Origin: Mycobacterium sp. WUMAC-067
GTDB taxonomy: Bacteria > Actinomycetota > Actinomycetes > Mycobacteriales > Mycobacteriaceae
Reading direction: 5' to 3'
DNA: 64,000 nucleotides
Assembly (NCBI RefSeq): GCF_020217485.1
Contig: NZ_JAEKMI010000010.1
Coordinates: 62,001 to 126,000, forward strand
In this document: positions 8,167 to 17,002 of the stretch, piece by piece
Layout: every line of letters begins with the position of its first letter
How positions within the stretch are numbered: position 1 is the stretch's first letter
Notes under the pieces: model-generated
What the model was told of the DNA's origin: nothing
Seen by the model: the letters and a program-made list of their open reading frames with translations, nothing else
The model's database searches: none
Program-made: the position numbers and the translations under genes

Positions 8167-9927
8167 GTGGCAGACGACGCGCGCGGTGACCGGGTGCAGG
8201 GGCTCGGGATGCTGGCCTCGGCACTGGCGGGCCGGGCGGTGGCCGTCGCCGAGCTGCGGCCGGGTGAATCCGCGTGGACGGACGGCCAGACGATCTACAT
8301 CGACCCCGCCGCGCCAGACCGCGGGCGGCTCGCGTCGGTCGCGGTACAAGCCTCGATGATCGCGGCCGGCAGTCTGGATCCCGCCGTGGTGCGCGCCTTG
8401 GTGCGCCACCCGCGGCTGGCCAGACGCTATCTGGCGGTCGAGGGTCATCGCGCACTGGTGAGCAACGCCGACCTGCTGCCGGGCATCCTGTCGCCGGTCG
8501 GTGATCGCGCCGTCGCCGGTCGCAGCGACTCACCCGCAGCGTCGTTGCGCATCGCCGCCGCGCGGGGGGCCATCGAGGACCCGCGACCGGAATTCGGCGT
8601 GATCCGTGCGGCAAAGGTGGCGGCGGCGGCCTCCCGGGTGTCCGCGCAGCAGAATCAGGCCGAACCCCAACATGTTCCGCGAAATTCGAACAACCAGAAG
8701 CGGGAACTCGAGGAGCTCGACGATGGTGAGGTCGACGATTCCGACGACCCGGACTTGTTCACCAGCCCCGTGGGCGGGGGCGGCTTCATCGGCAAATGGC
8801 TGAAAAAGATGCTGTCCTCGGCGCGCAGGACCGGGAGCGGCGGCGGGCCGCCCGGCGCGGACGGCCCCACTCATCGCATCAGTTCCACCCGGCGCGGCGC
8901 CTACGCCGTGGCGTCGCTGGCGCCGGCCCCCGGCGACGAGGGGCACGATGAGGACCCCGCCGCGGACGGTGTGCGGTATCCGGAATGGGATGTGGCACAC
9001 AGGAATTACCGACCGGCATGGTGCACCGTGCGCGAGATCGAACCGGAGATCAACGCCACCGCGACGCAGGCCATCGACGACGCCCTCGGTGTGCGCCGTC
9101 CGCTTTCGCGGCTCGGCATGGGTCTGCATCGCCGGCACCGGCAGTCGCAGGGCGACGACATCGACATCGACGCGGCCGTCGAAGCCCGGGTCGAAGTGCG
9201 GGCCGGGTCGGTGCCCGACGAGGCGGTGTACCTCGACAGCCTGCGGCGCCGACGCGACCTGTCGGTGCTGCTCCTGCTCGACGTGTCGGGGTCGGCGGCC
9301 GAGCCGGGAACGGTCGGGCGGACGGTGCACCAACAACAGCGCGCCGCGGTCGCCAACCTCACGGTGGCCCTGCACGACCTGGGTGACCGCGTCGCGCTTT
9401 ACGCGTACTACTCGCAGGGCCGGCGCGCGGTGAGCATGGTGCCCGTGAAGCGGTTCGACGACCATTTGAACGCCCAGGTCATCCGACGGCTCAACAGCCT
9501 GGAACCCGGCGCGTACTCGCGGCTGGGCGCGGCGATCCGCCACGGTTCGGCGGTCTTGGAGGCGCGCGGCGGAACGTCCCGGCGGCTGTTGGTGGTGCTC
9601 TCCGACGGCCTCGCCTATGACCACGGATACGAGCGGGCCTACGGTGCCGCGGACGCGCGCCGCGCGCTGACCGAGGCCCGTCGGCGGGGGACCGGCTGTG
9701 TGTGCCTGACCATCGGCGCGGGAACCGATGTGCAATCGCTGCGCAGGGTGTTCGGCACTACCGCGCACGCGACGATCGCGCGCCCCGATCAGCTGGCCGG
9801 TGTCATCGGACCGTTGTTTCGGTCGGCGCTGCGCTCGGCGGAGGTTCGCCGTAGGCCGTCGCTGATGTCAAGTCCCAGAACACAGTTGGCGAACCAACTC
9901 GCCGGACCCGCTCGTCGCGGCACTTGA
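8167..9927 (+). CDS. VWA-domain protein of the CbbO/NorD type
   Basis: A 586-residue protein. The GTG at 8167 (MADDARGDRVQGLG) follows GGAGG with six bases spacing, which decides the start over upstream alternatives. The N-terminal 350 residues contain a low-complexity acidic linker (LEELDDGEVDDSDDPDLF). The C-terminal von Willebrand A domain has a MIDAS DVSGSA (Asp at residue 372) and LSDG near residue 480. This layout matches CbbO and NorD, which pair with CbbQ/NorQ MoxR-like AAA ATPases to remodel metal enzymes such as Rubisco or nitric oxide reductase. The paired ATPase is the next gene, 56 bases away. No Rubisco or NOR is nearby, so the client is unknown. Confidence 0.88.
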   Translation: MADDARGDRVQGLGMLASALAGRAVAVAELRPGESAWTDGQTIYIDPAAPDRGRLASVAVQASMIAAGSLDPAVVRALVRHPRLARRYLAVEGHRALVSNADLLPGILSPVGDRAVAGRSDSPAASLRIAAARGAIEDPRPEFGVIRAAKVAAAASRVSAQQNQAEPQHVPRNSNNQKRELEELDDGEVDDSDDPDLFTSPVGGGGFIGKWLKKMLSSARRTGSGGGPPGADGPTHRISSTRRGAYAVASLAPAPGDEGHDEDPAADGVRYPEWDVAHRNYRPAWCTVREIEPEINATATQAIDDALGVRRPLSRLGMGLHRRHRQSQGDDIDIDAAVEARVEVRAGSVPDEAVYLDSLRRRRDLSVLLLLDVSGSAAEPGTVGRTVHQQQRAAVANLTVALHDLGDRVALYAYYSQGRRAVSMVPVKRFDDHLNAQVIRRLNSLEPGAYSRLGAAIRHGSAVLEARGGTSRRLLVVLSDGLAYDHGYERAYGAADARRALTEARRRGTGCVCLTIGAGTDVQSLRRVFGTTAHATIARPDQLAGVIGPLFRSALRSAEVRRRPSLMSSPRTQLANQLAGPARRGT

Positions 9928-9943
9928 AAACAAACATCTGTTC
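9928..9943. promoter_or_regulatory. Putative operator, site 4 (before AAA ATPase gene)
   Basis: On the minus strand this reads GAACAGATGTTTGTTT, matching site 3 at 13 of 16 positions. It fills the 56-base gap between the VWA stop and the ATPase start, which suggests separate regulation of the ATPase gene. Confidence 0.62.
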
Positions 9944-9983
9944 CGCATAGGCTCCAAATCGCCGGACGATCTGAAGGGAAGCT

Positions 9984-10832
9984 ATGGCCAACGAGTCCGG
10001 GCTTGCGTACTTCAACCGCGGTCCGTCCGACGCGGACGCAAAGGGAGTGCGGCCCTATTACCAGGCGGTCGGCGGCGAAGAGTCCGTCTTCAAGGCGGCG
10101 TACCGCCAGGGCCTGTCGCTGGTCCTCAAGGGCCCGACGGGCTGTGGGAAGACCCGATTCGTCGAGGCGATGGCCTACGACCTGGGCCGGCCGCTGATCA
10201 CCGTCGCCTGCCATGACGACCTGACCACCGCCGACCTGGTCGGGCGGTATCTGCTGCGCGGTGACGAGACCGTCTGGGTGGACGGCCCGCTGACCCGGGC
10301 CGTGCGCGAGGGCGCGATCTGCTACCTCGACGAAGTGGTCGAAGCCCGCCAGGACACCACCGTGGTCCTGCATCCGCTCGCCGACCACCGGCGCCAGCTG
10401 CCCATCGAGCGACTCGGCGTCACGCTGGACGCGGCCCCCGGATTCGGCCTGGTGGTGTCGTACAACCCCGGGTATCAGAGCGTGCTCAAGGATCTCAAGG
10501 ATTCGACACGTCAGCGCATGGTCGCGATCGAATTCGACTTCCCCGCAGTCGATGTCGAAGAGGGAATCGTCGCGCACGAGGCCGGCGTGGGCGCTGCCAC
10601 CGCGGCCGAGTTGGTCCGTTTCGGTCAGGCGATTCGCCGGCTCGAGACGGGCGGGTTGCGTGAGGTCGCGTCGACGCGCGTGCTGATCGCGGCGGGCAGG
10701 CTGGTGGCCGAGGGGCTGAGCATGAGGGAGGCGGCCCGGGCGGCCATCGCGGGGCCGCTCACCGACGACGTGGCGGTGGGCAAAGCCCTGGGCGAGATGA
10801 TCGAGATTTACCTGGGCGAGCACGACGATTGA
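9984..10832 (+). CDS. MoxR-type AAA ATPase, CbbQ/NirQ/NorQ family
   Basis: A 282-residue ATPase starting at ATG 9984 behind a GAAGGGAAG binding site. Walker A is GPTGCGKT (residues 50-57) and Walker B is CYLDE (113-117), followed by RQDTTVVLHPLADHRR and a sensor-like VVSYNPGYQS. The N-terminus (PYYQAVGGEE) and length are those of CbbQ/NorQ proteins, ring-forming chaperones that activate a metalloenzyme together with a VWA adaptor. The adaptor-like protein is encoded just upstream. A client within the cluster is plausible but not proven, for example the membrane AveC-like protein or a monooxygenase elsewhere. Confidence 0.93.
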   Translation: MANESGLAYFNRGPSDADAKGVRPYYQAVGGEESVFKAAYRQGLSLVLKGPTGCGKTRFVEAMAYDLGRPLITVACHDDLTTADLVGRYLLRGDETVWVDGPLTRAVREGAICYLDEVVEARQDTTVVLHPLADHRRQLPIERLGVTLDAAPGFGLVVSYNPGYQSVLKDLKDSTRQRMVAIEFDFPAVDVEEGIVAHEAGVGAATAAELVRFGQAIRRLETGGLREVASTRVLIAAGRLVAEGLSMREAARAAIAGPLTDDVAVGKALGEMIEIYLGEHDD

Positions 10833-10859
10833 CGCTGCATATCGCCCCCGCTAGTGTCT

Positions 10860-10875
10860 GAACAAATATTAGGTT
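10860..10875. promoter_or_regulatory. Putative operator, site 5 (before the binding-protein operon)
   Basis: GAACAAATATTAGGTT matches site 3 at 13 of 16 positions and lies 45 bases before the ATG of the binding-protein gene, which heads the P450 operon. Confidence 0.62.
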
Positions 10876-10919
10876 TTTGATTTTGGGCACGCGCGCGAAC
10901 ATGCCACCCGGGAGGCCAG

Positions 10920-12038
10920 ATGTCCTACGAAAGCAGCGCTGAGCCGATCAAAGTCGGCTACCTGATGGATTTCAGGCTGCCGCCGGGGTTTCCCGATGAT
11001 CTGTTCGCGTCCTTCACCCAGACCTTCGACCTCATCTTCGAAGAGGCGGTCGCCCAGGGGCTGATGGACCGTCCGGTGCAGATGATCTACCGCGAGGTGG
11101 AGGGCCTGCCCAAGGGTTCGGTCAAGGCGGTGATCGACGCGTATGGCGAACTGGTCGACGAGGGCTGCCTGGTGGTCTTCGGCCCCAACATCACCGATAA
11201 CTGCGTGCCGTTGCGCGAAGCGATCGAGGAGCGGTTCAAGGTGCCCGCGATCAGTGTGACCGGCACCGACGATTGGCTGGGCGAGTGGACCTTCGCATTC
11301 CCCCAGGGATCCATGACCGATGAACCCATCTTCCTGGCCGACCTGATCGCCAAACGGGGACTGGCCGAAATCGGTGTCCTGGTCGAGCAGAGCCTCATCG
11401 GCGAGAGCTACCTGAAGAACCTGCGAAGTGCCTGTCGGCGCAAGGGCATTCGGATCGTGGCGGAAGCTGAAATCGCCCAGACCGCCCAGGACATCAACGC
11501 TGCGGTGCGGACGCTGCACGAGGCGAAGGCCGAGGCGATCGTGCACCTGGGATTCGGATTCGGAATCGTCTTCATCAACCCGGCCCTCGAGGCTCTCGCC
11601 TGGGACCCGCCCCGTTTCACCACCACCGCGTGGCAGAACGCCTGGGTGAACCCGATCATGTGGAACGCGTTCATGGGCTGGATCGGTGTCGACCAGTACG
11701 ACGAGGCGAACCGGATCGGCCAGGACTTCCTCGACAGCTACGCGAAGCGGTACAACGGCAGCCGGCCCGAGTTCTGCGTGACCGTGGTGAATCGCGACGT
11801 CGCCGCGACACTCGTGCGCGCGTTCACCGACGCGCACCCGCTCAGCCCGCGCGGAATCAAGGAGGCGCTGGAGCGGGTGAAGATGATGCCCGCCGCCTCC
11901 GGGGCGCCCGGAACCCGGATCTCCTTCGGCAAGTGGACGCGGCGGGCATGGATGGGCGCCGGGTATCTCGTGGCCCGCACGCTCGATGCCGATGGCGTCA
12001 ACTCGCACCTGGTTGATCGCTTCGGCGAGGAAGGCTGA
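10920..12038 (+). CDS. Type I periplasmic-binding-protein-like protein without signal peptide
   Basis: A 372-residue protein with the Leu/Ile/Val or AmiC-like binding fold: IKVGYLMDF at the N-terminus, GCLVVFGPNITDNCVPLREA, AISVTGTDDWLGEWTFAFPQG, and GLAEIGVLVEQSLIGESYLKNLR. The start at 10920 follows GGGAGGCC. The N-terminus MSYESSAEPIKVGYL has no signal peptide, lipobox or Tat motif, unlike transport binding proteins, so it probably works in the cytosol as a ligand sensor or carrier. No ABC permease or ATPase genes are near. It leads a tight operon with the AveC-like, SDR and P450 genes, which suggests that its ligand is a pathway substrate (inference). Confidence 0.85.
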   Translation: MSYESSAEPIKVGYLMDFRLPPGFPDDLFASFTQTFDLIFEEAVAQGLMDRPVQMIYREVEGLPKGSVKAVIDAYGELVDEGCLVVFGPNITDNCVPLREAIEERFKVPAISVTGTDDWLGEWTFAFPQGSMTDEPIFLADLIAKRGLAEIGVLVEQSLIGESYLKNLRSACRRKGIRIVAEAEIAQTAQDINAAVRTLHEAKAEAIVHLGFGFGIVFINPALEALAWDPPRFTTTAWQNAWVNPIMWNAFMGWIGVDQYDEANRIGQDFLDSYAKRYNGSRPEFCVTVVNRDVAATLVRAFTDAHPLSPRGIKEALERVKMMPAASGAPGTRISFGKWTRRAWMGAGYLVARTLDADGVNSHLVDRFGEEG

Positions 12039-12043
12039 CGACG

Positions 12044-13192
12044 ATGTCCACCGAACAGTCCACACCGCCTGCCGCGCAACAGGAAGCGGTTTCCCCGCCG
12101 CGAACCAACAGGCGCGGCTGGGGCGGCTGGATCTCCGGCGCCGCGCTGGCCGCCTTCGTGTTGTTCTTCATCGCGAATTGCCGGGTGGCCCTTGACCCGC
12201 GCGTGGCGAATCCGAACGTGCAGGGGCGGCCGCGCCCGGTGAAGTTCATGTTCGGGCTGGACTACATCGACTTCCTGGACTGGGCCACCGTGGTGGCGCT
12301 GATCGTGCTGTTGATCGTCTTCATCAGGGGCTGGCGCCGCAACCCCGGCAGCCCGGCGATGCTGATGTTCTTGTGCACCACGCTGATCGTGTGGCAGGAC
12401 CCGATCATGAACTGGTCGCCATTCGCGGTCTACAACCCCGATCTGGTGCACTGGCCGGAATCCTGGCCGCTGGTTTCGCTGTCGCCGACGGTCGAGCCGT
12501 TCGTCGTCTTCGGTTACGTGATGTTCTACTTCGGCCCCTACTTCCCGGCCGTCTGGCTGCTGCGCAAGCTGCAGGCGAAATACGGGCCCGCGAGCTATGC
12601 GTCGCGGCACCCCTTGGTGTGCCTGGGTCTGATCACCCTGGTGATCGGTTTCGTTTTCGACGCATTCCTGGAGAACACCCTCGTCCACTGGGGCATGTAC
12701 ATCTACTCGCAGGTCATTCCGTGGGGATCGGTGTTCACCGGCACGACATTTCAGTTCCCGTTGATCTGGGAGTCGTTCTCGGTGTGCTTCGTGATGGTGC
12801 CGGCCGCGATCCTGTGCTATCGCGACGACACCGGGAAATCGGTCGCGGAAAAGCTTGCCGCAAAGGCGAAGTTGTTCCCGGGGCGACCGGTGCTGGGCAC
12901 CTTCCTGGTGATGTTCGTCATCATCAACGTGTCCTACTTCGCGTACGGCGGCTGGTTCTGGGTCATCAAGGTCAGCCATGCCGCCACCTCGGTGGCCTGC
13001 CCGTGGCCGTACCCCGAGGCCAAAGTCTATGACCCGCAAGGTTTCTACGAGAAGGCCGGCGCGCAAGGTCCGTTCTCGGTCGGCATCTGGTCGACGTGGG
13101 CGAGCGGAGAGCCCAACGGTCGGCCCCACGTCGAGCCCCCGCCACCGGGCGAAGGCGCGTGCGCAACCCCCGCACCGAGCAACCATGGCTGA
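12044..13192 (+). CDS. AveC-like integral membrane protein (spirocyclase family)
   Basis: A 382-residue protein with about seven membrane segments, for example WISGAALAAFVLFFIANC, VVALIVLLIVFI, and VLGTFLVMFVIINVSYFAYG. It has conserved acidic and aromatic motifs (FGLDYIDFLDW, MNWSPFAVYNPDLVHWPESWP, FDAFLENTLVHWGMYIYSQ). This pattern fits the AveC family, named after the protein that closes or dehydrates the spiroketal of avermectin; most mycobacterial members have no known reaction. It starts six bases after the binding-protein gene and overlaps the next gene by eight bases, so it is part of the same operon. Confidence 0.82.
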   Translation: MSTEQSTPPAAQQEAVSPPRTNRRGWGGWISGAALAAFVLFFIANCRVALDPRVANPNVQGRPRPVKFMFGLDYIDFLDWATVVALIVLLIVFIRGWRRNPGSPAMLMFLCTTLIVWQDPIMNWSPFAVYNPDLVHWPESWPLVSLSPTVEPFVVFGYVMFYFGPYFPAVWLLRKLQAKYGPASYASRHPLVCLGLITLVIGFVFDAFLENTLVHWGMYIYSQVIPWGSVFTGTTFQFPLIWESFSVCFVMVPAAILCYRDDTGKSVAEKLAAKAKLFPGRPVLGTFLVMFVIINVSYFAYGGWFWVIKVSHAATSVACPWPYPEAKVYDPQGFYEKAGAQGPFSVGIWSTWASGEPNGRPHVEPPPPGEGACATPAPSNHG

Positions 13193-14189
13193 GCCGCGCA
13201 CGGTCGTCATCACCGGCGCGTCGCGCGGGCTGGGGTTCGCCTCGGCGGTGCGGCTGTATCGGGAAGGGTGGCGCGTCGTCGCGGCCATGCGCACACCCGA
13301 CCAGGGAATGCCGCTGCTGCGTCAGGCGATTCAGGACCAGGGGCTGACGCCGTCCGACGACGAACGATTGATCGGTGTGCAGCTCGACCTGACGGACACC
13401 GCGTCAATCACCGCGGCGGCCAAGGCAATCGAGGAAGCCGTGGGCGCACCGTATGCGCTGGTGCACAACGCGGGCATCTCCGCGGCCGGAATGGTGGAGG
13501 AAACCGATCTGGCGTTGTGGCAGCGCATGCTTGCTACCAGCGTGCTGGGGCCTGTCACGCTCACCCAGGCTCTGCTGCCGTCGATGCGGGCGGCGGGTGC
13601 GGGGCGAATTGTGTTGGTGTCCAGCGCCGCTGGAGTGCGCGGCCAGCCCGCCACCGCGCCGTACTCGGCGGCCAAGGGGGCGCTGGAGCGGTGGGGGGAA
13701 TCGATGGCGTGCGAGATCGCGCCTTTCGGACTCGGGGTCACCGTGGTGGTCGCCGGCACCTATGACACCGAGATCATCACCGACGCCGGCACCACCGACG
13801 ATCGCGACTTCGCCGGCCCGTACGCCCGGCTGCACAACACCATGAACAGCCGCGGCCGCTTCGCGATGAAGATGGCCCGGCCGCCCGAGCGCTTCGCCGA
13901 CGGCCTGCTGAAGGCGCTCGATGACCGGGAGCCGTTTCGCCGCCGCGGCATCGGCCCGGACGCGTCGATCCTGCTGGCCGCCAACAGGATCCTGCCCGCC
14001 TCGGGCATGCACCACCTGTCGCGGATCGTGCTGGGCATACCGAGACAGGGGTCGATGCGGGGCGGGGCGTGGCCGCTGACCGCCAGCCAGAAGGCGATGG
14101 TGATGGCCGCGAAGATCCTTCCGGCACCGGTGCTGCAGCGCCTGGCATCGCTGGCGGCCAAGCGCCACAAAGGAAACGAGGGGGAATAG
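13185..14189 (+). CDS. Short-chain dehydrogenase/reductase
   Basis: A 334-residue SDR from ATG 13185 (MAEPRTVVITGASRGLGFAS), with the TGASRGLG cofactor motif, HNAGIS, the active-site VSSAAGV, and YSAAK. A long C-terminal extension after the core (MKMARPPERFADGLLKAL onward) ends in basic residues, AAKRHKGNEGE, and may bind membrane or substrate. It overlaps the AveC-like gene by eight bases, and its TAG stop shares a base with the GTG of the P450 gene. It probably oxidises or reduces a hydroxyl or ketone on a lipid intermediate. Confidence 0.9.
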   Translation: MAEPRTVVITGASRGLGFASAVRLYREGWRVVAAMRTPDQGMPLLRQAIQDQGLTPSDDERLIGVQLDLTDTASITAAAKAIEEAVGAPYALVHNAGISAAGMVEETDLALWQRMLATSVLGPVTLTQALLPSMRAAGAGRIVLVSSAAGVRGQPATAPYSAAKGALERWGESMACEIAPFGLGVTVVVAGTYDTEIITDAGTTDDRDFAGPYARLHNTMNSRGRFAMKMARPPERFADGLLKALDDREPFRRRGIGPDASILLAANRILPASGMHHLSRIVLGIPRQGSMRGGAWPLTASQKAMVMAAKILPAPVLQRLASLAAKRHKGNEGE

Positions 14190-15403
14190 TGGAGCAACTT
14201 TTCGACGACTTGGAAGACTTCGGCGCGTTCGACGACGCGGTCTCGGGCGACGTGCGCGACCCGTACACCGAGCTGGCCCGGCTGCGCCGCGAGGAGCCGA
14301 TTCAACGCCTGGACACGTCGGGGATGCCGCATGAGGAATCCAAGCCCGTCTTCATCGTCTACCGTCACGAAGAAGCCCAGCAGATGCTGCGCGACAACGA
14401 GACGTTCTCCTCGGCGGCCGTCATCGCCGCGTTCGGCCCGGTGCTGGGGGAGCGCGTCATGCTCGGCATGGACGAGCCGGTGCACGGCCGGCTGCGATCA
14501 CTGGTGTCCAAGGCCTTCTCGCAGAAGGCCTTGGCGCGGTGGGAAGACGAGCTGGTCGGCCGCGTGGGCAACAGCCTGATCGACAAGTTCGCCGCCCACG
14601 GCAAGGCCGATTTGGTCAAGGAATTCACCTTCGACTACCCCAGCCAGATCATCGCCGGCCTGCTGGGCCTGCCGCAGGAGGACTACCCGCAGTTTCAGCG
14701 CTGGTCCATCTCGCTGCTGAGCTGGATCCTGAACCCGGAACGCGGCCTTGCCGCCTCGGCCGCGCTGTGCGACTACTTCGCGCCGATCCTCGCGTCCCGC
14801 CGCGCCGAGCCCCAGGACGATCTGATCAGCGCTCTGTCCCAGGCGGAGATCGACGGCGAGAAACTCGAGGACGAGGAGATCTACTCGTTCCTGCGCCTGC
14901 TGCTGCCCGCCGGGGTGGAGACGACCTACCGGTCGCTGGGCAGCCTGCTGTTGGCGCTGCTGTCCGACCCCGTGCAGCTCGACGCCATCCGCGCCGACCG
15001 GTCGCTGCTGCCGCAGGCCATCGAGGAAGGCGTGCGGTGGGAACCGCCCCTGCTGACCATCACCCGGGTGGCCACCCGCGACACCGAGCTCGGCGGGGTG
15101 CCGATACCGGCTGGTTCGACGGTAATGCCGATGCTGGGTGCGGCCAATCGGCAGGAAGACCGCTATCCCGAACCGGAAACGTTCGACATCTTCCGCGCAC
15201 CCAAGAGCCACCTGGGCTGGGGGCACGGTGTGCACGTCTGCCTCGGCATGCACCTGGCGCGGCTCGAGATGCGCACCGCCATCAACCTTTTGCTCGACCG
15301 GCTGCCGAACCTTCGGCTGGACCCGGACGCGGACGATCCGCACATCCGCGGGCAGGTTTTCCGGTCGCCGACGTCGGTGCCGGTGCTGTTCGACCCGCAC
15401 TAA
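14189..15403 (+). CDS. Cytochrome P450 monooxygenase
   Basis: A 404-residue soluble bacterial P450 from GTG 14189, whose G is shared with the preceding TAG stop; AACGAGGGGGA provides the binding site. The I-helix motif is AGVETT (residues 241-246), the K-helix is EGVRWEPP, and the haem-ligand loop is LGWGHGVHVCLGMHLAR with Cys351. It needs a ferredoxin and reductase, neither of which is encoded nearby. The operon context suggests that it hydroxylates a hydrophobic substrate, whose product is oxidised by the SDR and the aldehyde dehydrogenase. I do not assign a CYP family number. Confidence 0.95.
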   Translation: MEQLFDDLEDFGAFDDAVSGDVRDPYTELARLRREEPIQRLDTSGMPHEESKPVFIVYRHEEAQQMLRDNETFSSAAVIAAFGPVLGERVMLGMDEPVHGRLRSLVSKAFSQKALARWEDELVGRVGNSLIDKFAAHGKADLVKEFTFDYPSQIIAGLLGLPQEDYPQFQRWSISLLSWILNPERGLAASAALCDYFAPILASRRAEPQDDLISALSQAEIDGEKLEDEEIYSFLRLLLPAGVETTYRSLGSLLLALLSDPVQLDAIRADRSLLPQAIEEGVRWEPPLLTITRVATRDTELGGVPIPAGSTVMPMLGAANRQEDRYPEPETFDIFRAPKSHLGWGHGVHVCLGMHLARLEMRTAINLLLDRLPNLRLDPDADDPHIRGQVFRSPTSVPVLFDPH

Positions 15404-15494
15404 GCGGCCCCGCGGCCGGCTACACCTTGCCAATCGGCTAGTTTCCGGTAAGGCTCTCCGTAGCCCCTCAACGACCCAGAAGAGAGTGACAGAT

Positions 15495-16979
15495 ATGACT
15501 GAGGCTGTAAAGGTCCGCTTCGAGCCGAAGATGATGATCGACGGCAAGCTCGTCGACGGGCAGGCCGGCACCTTCACCAATATCAACCCGGCCACCGAGG
15601 AGCCGCTCGGCGAGGTTGCCGACGCCTCGAAGGAGGACATGCAGCGGGCCATCGACGCCGCCCGACGCGCCTTCGACGAGACCGACTGGTCGACCAACCG
15701 CGAACTGCGCAAGCGCTGCCTGTTGCAGCTGCACGAGGCGATCGAATCGGAGAAGGAAGAACTGCGCGAGGAACTCATCCTCGAGGTCGGCTCGCCGCGG
15801 GCCATCACGTTCGGCCCCCAGTTGGACGCCCCGCTGGAAGACGGGCTGCGCTATCCCGCCCGGTTGATCGACGAGTACGCGTGGGAGACCGACCTGGGCG
15901 ACAAGGTCATCAGCCTCACGGGCACGCTGACCACCCGCAAGGTATGGCGGGAGCCGGTCGGTGTGGTCGGCGCGATCGTGCCGTGGAACTTCCCGTTCGA
16001 GGTCACCCTCAACAAGCTCGGCCAGGCGCTGGGAACCGGCAACACGGTGGTGCTCAAGCCGGCGCCGAACACGCCGTTCAACGCCACCCGGCTCGGCCGG
16101 CTGATCGCCGAGAAGACCGACATCCCCGCCGGCGTGGTCAACGTCGTCACCGCGTCGGACCACTTCGTGGGCGAGGAGCTCACGCTGTCACCGAAGGTCG
16201 ACCTGATCTCCTTCACCGGTTCGACGGTGGTCGGCAAGCGGATCATGGAAAAGGGCGCCGCCACCATGAAGCGGCTGTTCCTCGAGCTCGGCGGCAAGTC
16301 GGCCACCATCGTGCTGGAGGACGCCGACTTCGGGACGGCCTGCATGGTCGGCATCGCGCCGTGCATGCATGCCGGTCAGGGTTGCGCCAACCCGACCCGG
16401 CTGCTGCTGCCGCGGTCCCGCTATGACGAGGGCGTGGAGATCCTCAAGAACATCTACGAGAACGTCACGTGCGGCGACCCGCAGGACCCCGGCACGCTGT
16501 GCGGCCCAGTGATCTCGCAGCGGCAGCTCGAGCGGGTGACCGGCTACATCAAGAAGGGTGTGGAAGAAGGTGCCACCGCACTGGTCGGCGGTCCCGACGC
16601 GCCGACGGGTTTCGACAAGGGATACTTCGTGCGGCCAACGCTTTTCACCAACGTCGACAACAAGATGACCATCGCGCAGGAAGAGATCTTCGGCCCGGTG
16701 CTCTCGGTCATTCCGTTCGACGACGAGGAGGACGCGATCCGGATCGCCAACGACAGCGTGTACGGGTTGGCCGGCAACGTGTTTGCGGGTTCCCTCGAGC
16801 GTGCGCTGTCGGTGACCCGCCGCATCAAGGCCGGCTTCATGGGCGTCAACGGTGGCGCCCCCTACGGCGCCGACACCCCGTTCGGTGGTTACAAGGAAAG
16901 CGGCGTGGGTCGCCAGAACGGTGTCGCCGGGTTCGACCAGTACACCGAGATCAAGTCGGTCGCCTACCCCGCCGGTTGA
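15495..16979 (+). CDS. Aldehyde dehydrogenase (NAD(P)+ dependent)
   Basis: A 494-residue member of the large aldehyde dehydrogenase superfamily from ATG 15495. Recognisable are VPWNFPFEVTLNKLGQAL, the cofactor loop FTGSTVVGKRI, general base Glu264 in LELGGKS, and catalytic Cys297 in MHAGQGCANPTR. C-terminal EEIFGPVLSVIPFDDEEDAI and PFGGYKESGVGRQNG are also present. It converts an aldehyde to its acid. Coming after the P450 and SDR (91-base gap), it fits stepwise oxidation of a terminal carbon to a carboxylate before CoA activation. No CoA ligase is encoded in the cluster. Confidence 0.95.
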   Translation: MTEAVKVRFEPKMMIDGKLVDGQAGTFTNINPATEEPLGEVADASKEDMQRAIDAARRAFDETDWSTNRELRKRCLLQLHEAIESEKEELREELILEVGSPRAITFGPQLDAPLEDGLRYPARLIDEYAWETDLGDKVISLTGTLTTRKVWREPVGVVGAIVPWNFPFEVTLNKLGQALGTGNTVVLKPAPNTPFNATRLGRLIAEKTDIPAGVVNVVTASDHFVGEELTLSPKVDLISFTGSTVVGKRIMEKGAATMKRLFLELGGKSATIVLEDADFGTACMVGIAPCMHAGQGCANPTRLLLPRSRYDEGVEILKNIYENVTCGDPQDPGTLCGPVISQRQLERVTGYIKKGVEEGATALVGGPDAPTGFDKGYFVRPTLFTNVDNKMTIAQEEIFGPVLSVIPFDDEEDAIRIANDSVYGLAGNVFAGSLERALSVTRRIKAGFMGVNGGAPYGADTPFGGYKESGVGRQNGVAGFDQYTEIKSVAYPAG

Positions 16980-16983
16980 GGGC

Positions 16984-17002
16984 GGCGCGACTTGGTCGCG
17001 CC
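16984..17002. terminator. Hairpin after the aldehyde dehydrogenase gene
   Basis: GGCGCGAC and GTCGCGCC form a perfect 8-bp stem around a TTG loop, five bases after the stop codon. It has no T-tract, as is common in mycobacteria. It suggests that the thiolase and hydratase genes have their own promoter in 17003-17201. Confidence 0.55.
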
